Below the pieces are notes generated by a model. That model was not told the DNA's origin. It saw nothing but the letters and a program-made list of their open reading frames with translations, and did not search any database. A stretch of 64,000 nucleotides of DNA from UBA6623 sp965248235 (GTDB lineage Bacteria; Acidobacteriota; Terriglobia; Bryobacterales; UBA6623), in the NCBI GenBank assembly GCA_965248235.1, contig CBDFIU010000001.1:1-64000 (forward strand), read 5' to 3'. Both the position numbers and the translations under genes were made by a program. Numbering within the stretch: position 1 is the first letter of the stretch; each line of letters starts with the position of its first letter. Shown here one piece after another: positions 59,187-64,000 of the stretch.

Positions 59187-60290
59187 CTACTCGTCTAGTT
59201 CGCCGCGGGCCTCGGCCTCGAGAACGCGGGCGCCGCGAAGAATTCCGCTGAAGGAGTAATTTGCCTCGTGGCAGGCGTATTCGTAAACGCGCTCGCTGCT
59301 TGCGGGCCAAACGTATTCGCCGCTCCAAGGGGCGCTCCACACGGTCGGATCTTCCACGGTGAACTGATAGCGCAGCGTATCGGCGTCGATGCGCGTGAAG
59401 CGCTCAACGACGTGAAGATTTCTCGAAGCTCCGCCAAGAGCGGGTTCATCGGTGAAGTTCGTCGTGTCGACCACCAAGGTGTCGCCATCCCAACGCCCAA
59501 CCGAATCTCCGAGCCATTTGCGGATCTCGGGCGGATCGTGTTCTGCGTTCAAGCGGATAATGCGCGCGTCATGGACCATCTCGATCAAGATCATCACATG
59601 GTCTTCTGTCTGCACGATCTGCTTCATGTTGTTGTAGAGCGCCGGAAGCATCGGAGGACCGCCGGTTGAACTAAACCCCAGCAGACAGCGCTCCGCCAGG
59701 GGGCGGACTTCCGGATTGTCATAGGGCCCGGGGTCGATCCCCTGCTCGATCCACCACGCTTTCCCGGTGTTCTCTTGGAACAAGAGCTTGCGCTCGTCGG
59801 CCCGCTTTTTGGCTTGGGGGGTCAACGGGGGACGGCGGCCGTTTTTCGGGTCCGTAATGATCGACGTGCGCCATTTGCCGTCGATCTTGATCGCGCCGGT
59901 TCCGCGGTCGATCCAGAACCAGTTGTAGCCGCCCACTTCACCGGCGGCGAAGTCGAGTTCGGGAACGTCGATCTCGCCGGCGAAGCCCGATCCGCCAACT
60001 TGCGGTGCTTCGCGGTCAGGGTTGGTGGCTTCATCGGCCTTCGCCACCATCGCGGCTTCTTTCTTGGCAAGCGCTTCGGCCTCCTCGTCGGTCAGCGTCA
60101 ACTTGTCGCGGAGTTCCTCGGCGCGCTGTAAAGGGGTCAGCGTCGCGACGTTGTAGGTTCCCGATAGGTCGGGGCGGCCGTCGGCGGTACGGGGGGTACT
60201 CTCGGCCGCCTGCTGAGCGACGCCGACCGGCGCCCATGCCGCGGCCGTGATCGTGAGAACGCCGAGAATCGTCAATCGTGCATTACGCAT
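59187..60290 (-). CDS. Secreted 'GRPDLSGTY' protein, paralogue 1
   Basis: 367 residues with signal peptide (MRNARLTILGVLTITAAAWA). It has DGRPDLSGTYNVATLTPLQR, a longer acidic middle (around EIDVPELDFAAGEVGG) than the other two, then GFSSTGGPPMLPALYNNMKQ, DSVGRWDGDTLVVDTTNFTD, and YEYACHEANYSFSGILRGAR. Same family as its two neighbours but clearly more distant. Shortly downstream of the 60306 gene. Confidence 0.82.
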   Translation of the reverse strand: MRNARLTILGVLTITAAAWAPVGVAQQAAESTPRTADGRPDLSGTYNVATLTPLQRAEELRDKLTLTDEEAEALAKKEAAMVAKADEATNPDREAPQVGGSGFAGEIDVPELDFAAGEVGGYNWFWIDRGTGAIKIDGKWRTSIITDPKNGRRPPLTPQAKKRADERKLLFQENTGKAWWIEQGIDPGPYDNPEVRPLAERCLLGFSSTGGPPMLPALYNNMKQIVQTEDHVMILIEMVHDARIIRLNAEHDPPEIRKWLGDSVGRWDGDTLVVDTTNFTDEPALGGASRNLHVVERFTRIDADTLRYQFTVEDPTVWSAPWSGEYVWPASSERVYEYACHEANYSFSGILRGARVLEAEARGELDE

Positions 60291-60305
60291 GGCACCCTCT
60301 TTCGG

Positions 60306-61154
60306 TCATCTTTCCAGCGGCCGGCGACGATATTCGCCGAAAATGAGTTCCTCGACGAACTCGACACATTTGAAGTCCATCAGCCGGGCGTCTTCTTCCA
60401 TGCGGCGGTAGAGCGGCATGCCGATTTTCCAAGGCCGCGTGAAAACTTCGGGGTCTTCAATCGTTGCTTCGTATTGGATGTGGTTGGGGCTGATCAGCGT
60501 GTATCGCTCGACCACGTGCAATTGGTTGCCGTGGTGGGTTCCCGAGCGATCGAACCAAGTTTGGTCACTGAGCCCCGTGACTTCGACCACCAGCGTATCG
60601 CCGTCCCAGCGTCCCACCGACTGCCCCATCCAGGAATCCGTCTCGGCCGGGCCGACATCGTTGAGATAGACGTTGCGAACCGCGCCCGCGAACTCGTAGG
60701 CGATGAAGATTGCGTTCTCGTTATGAAAGATCTGAAACGGAAAGGGCATATAGACAGCGCGCGGCACGCCGGGCATATAGCACTTCACTTCGGGGTCGCG
60801 CTCGATCCAGTGCTTTTGGTGCTCCTCCCGCTTCGCCTGTGCTTCGGGCTTGTAGGGAATCTTCCCACCCTCGACCACGCCCATGCCGCCCGGTACGGCG
60901 CCGACGGCACCCAGCCGCAGAACCGGTACCGCCGGCAGCGGCCCATGCGGCCCTTCGCGCACTTGCATTGCCGGCCGAGCCATGTGGCGCTCGATGTCGT
61001 AATTGGCCGAGTTGAGAGCCTGCCAAATCCCGTTCAGATCCGGTCGCCCGTTCGACAGCCGAGCCGGCTCGAATTCCGAGGATTGCCCTTCCGCCGCAAC
61101 CGCGCCGGCGGCAAGGATGAGATTCAACACAACGACGCCCAAGGATAACTTCAT
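60306..61154 (-). CDS. Secreted 'GRPDLNGIW' protein, distant paralogue
   Basis: 282 residues: signal peptide (MKLSLGVVVLNLILAAGAVA), LSNGRPDLNGIWQALNSANY, EVKCYMPGVPRAVYMPFPFQ, and QSVGRWDGDTLVVEVTGLSD, LHVVERYTLISPNHIQYEAT. It shares the general layout of the other three, with a Cys in the CYMPGVPR loop, and belongs to the same superfamily. First gene of the cluster, all on the minus strand with gaps of 15-81 bases, so one operon is likely. Confidence 0.8.
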   Translation of the reverse strand: MKLSLGVVVLNLILAAGAVAAEGQSSEFEPARLSNGRPDLNGIWQALNSANYDIERHMARPAMQVREGPHGPLPAVPVLRLGAVGAVPGGMGVVEGGKIPYKPEAQAKREEHQKHWIERDPEVKCYMPGVPRAVYMPFPFQIFHNENAIFIAYEFAGAVRNVYLNDVGPAETDSWMGQSVGRWDGDTLVVEVTGLSDQTWFDRSGTHHGNQLHVVERYTLISPNHIQYEATIEDPEVFTRPWKIGMPLYRRMEEDARLMDFKCVEFVEELIFGEYRRRPLER

Positions 61155-61582
61155 GAGAGATTCGGTGGAGCAGCGAGCCTCGGCCGAACGGAGGGGCCAA
61201 GACGCCGAACCCTCGTCCCTAAGATACCACGCTGTCGGAGGCCGTAGCCCCCGGGCTCCTTGTCAATGCGTGACCGCTTCGGGCAAACGATCCGCCCTGT
61301 CCCCTTGCCTCGCGTCCTCGGACGTGCGCCAAGCGCTACCGCCGAAACAATCGCGGTTTCACCCTCGACCGACCCGCCCCCCGGCCGGCGGCGCGGCCAG
61401 CCTGAGACCTAGAATTTCCCGCTACCCGGAGATTCACAACCGCCACCAATAGATCAATCTTTCACCCACCCGAGCCGCGCCGTCTCACGGCGCGGTCTCC
61501 CGCCACCCCCCCAACCCGCTTTCTCCCCTGATCGATCCGGCCCCACTAAGTAGAAACACCTATTCCATCCTGTACTGTCGTT
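61155..61582. other. Intergenic region with one strong hairpin
   Basis: 428 bases upstream of the secreted-protein operon and before IS copy 2. The hairpin CCGCGCCGT-CTC-ACGGCGCGG (61475-61495) is a 9-bp perfect stem without a T run on either strand. No gene or promoter could be supported. Confidence 0.5.
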
Positions 61583-62618
61583 GATGGGTATTTACTTGAC
61601 TCAGGTGACCACAAGATGTAGGATCGGGGAAATGGAAGATTATCCTCGGAATCTGGCCGAGTTCGAGGCGCGTTTCGCCACCGAGCAGGCCTGTCGAGAG
61701 TATCTGTGTCAACTCCGCTGGCCGGAGGGTTTTCGTTGTCCGCGATGCGGGCACGACAAAGCGTGGGCGGTGCGGACAGCGCTGCTGGAGTGCGCCGGCT
61801 GCGGGCATCAAGCTTCTCCAACGGCGGGCACAATATTTCAAGACACCCGCCAACCCCTCCAGAGTTGGTTTCGAGCCATGTGGTGGCTCACGAGCCAGAA
61901 GAACGGGGCGAGCGCGCTGGGCTTGCAGCGGGTGTTGGGCCTGGGCAGCTACAAAACGGCCTGGACTTGGTTGCATAAGCTCCGGCGCGCCATGGTGCGG
62001 CCCGGACGCGATCGGCTCAGCGGGCGCGTGGAGGTTGACGAGACTTACTTAGGAGGCTTGGAGGAGGGCGTGCGCGGTCGCCAAACCGACGCTAAGGCGC
62101 TGATTGTAGTAGCGGCCGAGGAAGATGGTGCCGGCATCGGGCGGGTTCGGATACGCACCATTCCCAACGCCTCCGGGGACAGCTTGATGGCCTTCGTCGG
62201 CGAGTCGATCGAACCCGGCAGCGTGGTCCATACCGACGGTTGGCTGGGATACGAACCGCTCGAAGGCGACGGCTATCGCCACGAGGTGAGCTACCTGGAG
62301 GGGCAACCGGCGCGCGCCTCGAAACTGCTCCCCCGGGTGCACCGCGTGGTGTCGTTAGTGAAGCGCTGGATACTGGGCACGCATCAAGGAGCGGTCAGTC
62401 ACGAGCATCTCGACTCCTACCTCGACGAATTCGCCTTCCGCTTCAACCGCCGCAAGTCCAGAAGTCGAGGCAAGCTCTTTTACCGCCTGGTTCAACAGGC
62501 CGTCGCCGTGCCACCGGCACCCTACAAATCGCTGGTCGGAGGCACCGCGACACGCGCTACGGACGACCACAACATGTAGGGGCTATTTCCCAATACCTGA
62601 GTCAAGTAAATACCCATC
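61583..62618 (+). mobile_element. IS1595-family insertion sequence, complete copy 2
   Basis: 1036 bp, the same ends as copy 1 and an intact transposase. The 8 bases on the left (CTGTCGTT) and right (CCCTGCCG) differ, so no target-site duplication is visible, unlike copy 1. This suggests that recombination or deletion replaced one flank after insertion. Confidence 0.92.
61584..62579 (+). CDS. IS1595-family transposase
   Basis: 331 residues, the same protein as at 31806-32801 except Thr for Ser near the end (ATRATDDHNM). Zinc ribbon, VDETYLGG, VHTDGWLGYE and the FAFRFNRRKSR ending are all intact. ATG 61584 lies in the left inverted repeat; an in-frame TTG 61581 is outside the usual start. Confidence 0.93.
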   Translation: MGIYLTQVTTRCRIGEMEDYPRNLAEFEARFATEQACREYLCQLRWPEGFRCPRCGHDKAWAVRTALLECAGCGHQASPTAGTIFQDTRQPLQSWFRAMWWLTSQKNGASALGLQRVLGLGSYKTAWTWLHKLRRAMVRPGRDRLSGRVEVDETYLGGLEEGVRGRQTDAKALIVVAAEEDGAGIGRVRIRTIPNASGDSLMAFVGESIEPGSVVHTDGWLGYEPLEGDGYRHEVSYLEGQPARASKLLPRVHRVVSLVKRWILGTHQGAVSHEHLDSYLDEFAFRFNRRKSRSRGKLFYRLVQQAVAVPPAPYKSLVGGTATRATDDHNM

Positions 62619-62690
62619 CCCTGCCGTAACGGTTGGAAGAGTTAACACGGATTTGAGTCATCGATTCGGCTCCCCCCGAGCGCGATTCCC

Positions 62691-63633
62691 ATGGAGCTTT
62701 CATTCGCGATCATTTCTGTTTTGTTACGCCTTCTGGCGACAGCGTGGAGTGTGGTAGTGGTCTGGCGGGCGGGGGACTGGAAACTCGTGTTCTTATCCTT
62801 GATGCTCGCTTTGACGGCCTCGCAACCACTGTTGCCCCACTTTCCAGTGGAACAATGGTCGGCGTTTCGGGTAGTGATCCTCAACGCGATGGCCGTTTTG
62901 GTCTTCTACATTCTGGTCCGATGGTCGCAGTTCGGCTCGAAGAATAAGGTGCTTGGGCTCATGCTCGTGCTGGTGGCCGGGTATCAGTTCGGTTCTTTCT
63001 TTATCGCAGAACCCATACCCGGTGTCCTGGCGTCCGAATTGTCCGTGAGTTTCGCGTTATGCGCGGGCGTAATCTTATCCGGGCGTGTATTCGAACATCA
63101 CACACGGATGAGCCTTAGCGACGCCCTTACCGGGGTTCCCAATCGCATCCGGTTCATGCAGTTGTTGAAAGTGGCCCACCGTCGAGCAAGAGGGAGGAAA
63201 GAGTACCTTTTCGGAGTGCTGTTCCTGGACCTGGATCGCTTCGCGCAAAGACTCAGGGCCTCTCTGCGGCCGGGGGATACCGTGGCTCGCTTGGGCGGAG
63301 ACGAGTTCGCGGTACTGCTGGACGGATTGACCGAGCCTGGCGAAGCAAAGAGCATTGTCGATCGGTTGCAAACGGATCTGGAAGAACCCGCCAACATACA
63401 GGGACACGTCATCTTCACCACGGCCAGCATCGGATTGGCTCTAAGCACGACCCAATACAAGCGACCCGAAGACCTGTTGCGCGACGCCGACACGGCCATG
63501 TATCGCCGGAAGGCTTCTCAGAACGGCTATGACGAGATCGTGAACGTCCAACGACAGGTCCGGGCCAGTTCACAGCTACAGTTGGAAGCAGACCTACAGC
63601 ACGGCATCCGGGATAAGCAATTCGCCGTTCATC
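62691..63633 (+). pseudogene. GGDEF-EAL c-di-GMP protein, truncated, with internal deletion
   Basis: Membrane helices (about residues 5-150), then GGDEF: MSLSDALTGVPNRIRFMQLL, LFGVLFLDLDRF and ARLGGDEFAVLLDGL. Between DLDRF and AQRLRAS about 22 residues normally present (K..ND..GH..GD..L) are missing in frame. The EAL domain has only its first 25 residues (LEADLQHGIRDKQFAVH) before the IS fragment at 63634. The protein is therefore damaged in two places and is probably inactive. Confidence 0.8.
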
Positions 63634-64000
63634 GTAGCTGCCCAGGCCCAACACCCGCTGCAAGCCCAGCGCGCTCGCCCCGTTCTTCTGGCTCGTGAGC
63701 CACCACATGGCTCGAAACCAACTCTGGAGGGGTTGGCGGGTGTCTTGAAATATTGTGCCCGCCGTTGGAGAAGCTTGATGCCCGCAGCCGGCGCACTCCA
63801 GCAGCGCTGTCCGCACCGCCCACGCTTTGTCGTGCCCGCATCGCGGACAACGAAAACCCTCCGGCCAGCGGAGTTGACACAGATACTCTCGACAGGCCTG
63901 CTCGGTGGCGAAACGCGCCTCGAACTCGGCCAGATTCCGAGGATAATCTTCCATTTCCCCGATCCTACATCTTGTGGTCACCTGAGTCAAGTAAATACCC
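63634..64000 (-). mobile_element. IS1595-family insertion sequence, partial copy 3
   Basis: From base 63634 it matches copy 1 from 32433 on, running to its inverted end at the window border (...AAGTAAATACCC). It contains the transposase start and zinc ribbon; the DDE core is missing, because the IS and the EAL gene are joined directly. The element's other terminus is absent, so this is the outcome of a deletion, not a normal insertion. Confidence 0.88.

Noticed and set aside
61475..61495. Rho-independent terminator
   Set aside because: The 9-bp stem is strong, but no T run follows on either strand.
61575..62626. Target-site duplication around IS copy 2
   Set aside because: CTGTCGTT and CCCTGCCG share only scattered bases; no shift of the element borders gives an 8-base match.

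Overview
The window looks like chromosomal DNA of an Acidobacteriota member, or a close relative in the Acidobacteria/Planctomycete-like group. The GC content is high. It encodes an Oar-type carboxypeptidase-regulatory/TonB-like outer-membrane protein, a DUF6152 protein beside four secreted 'GRPDLxG' proteins, a TIGR03435 C-terminus, a DUF1501 / DUF1549-DUF1553 / cytochrome-WD40 / PPC gene set, and a glycosyltransferase-region protein of the type often seen in Acidobacteria. This assignment is inference from gene families; no rRNA or tRNA gene was seen.

Layout. 1-2544: end of an outer-membrane protein, a CuA-like cupredoxin, a di-heme cytochrome and a VOC protein. 2.7-8.7 kb: a MITE-like repeat, surE with an FkbM methyltransferase, aconitase and a coiled-coil membrane protein. 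8.9-15.7 kb: a phage-type recombination/replication block (Cas4-like nuclease, RecT, zinc-hook ATPase, SF2 helicase, primase-helicase) wedged between a truncated class IV aminotransferase and a truncated TIGR03435 gene. 15.7-28.2 kb: housekeeping genes (threonine dehydratase, a fused LptF-LptG, an IS110 element, malate synthase, serine acetyltransferase, acyl-CoA dehydrogenase, a zinc-ribbon protein, MurJ). 28.3-33.2 kb: repeats, a contractile-tail phage fragment, a truncated membrane gene and an intact IS1595-family element. 33.2-40.1 kb: an Nramp-like transporter, a decayed toxin with its antitoxin, a candidate small RNA, cytochrome c, a gluconate-dehydrogenase subunit 3 protein, ribosomal protein S1 and an SMP-30 lipoprotein. 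40.1-49.4 kb: two more damaged toxin-antitoxin pieces around a four-gene secreted cytochrome/DUF1501 operon. 49.4-61.2 kb: the Oar protein, small lipoproteins, and the DUF6152 plus four-paralogue cluster. 61.2-64 kb: a second IS1595 copy, and a GGDEF-EAL gene cut by a third, partial copy.

Functional links. Aconitase and malate synthase belong to the TCA/glyoxylate route, although isocitrate lyase is not here. LptFG, MurJ, the porin fragment and the Oar protein indicate a diderm envelope. The di-heme cytochrome/cupredoxin group, the cytochrome-WD40/DUF1549 group and the lipoprotein cytochrome point to periplasmic electron transfer.

The most unusual overall feature is erosion. At least six gene-to-gene junctions fuse the stump of one gene to the middle of another, and there are about five single-base frameshifts and one nonsense codon. 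Against this background three things stand out: a self-contained promoter-stem-terminator small RNA at about 35.5 kb, a family of three approximately 190-bp repeats whose inverted arms change together between copies, and an IS110 element with unusually long inverted repeats.
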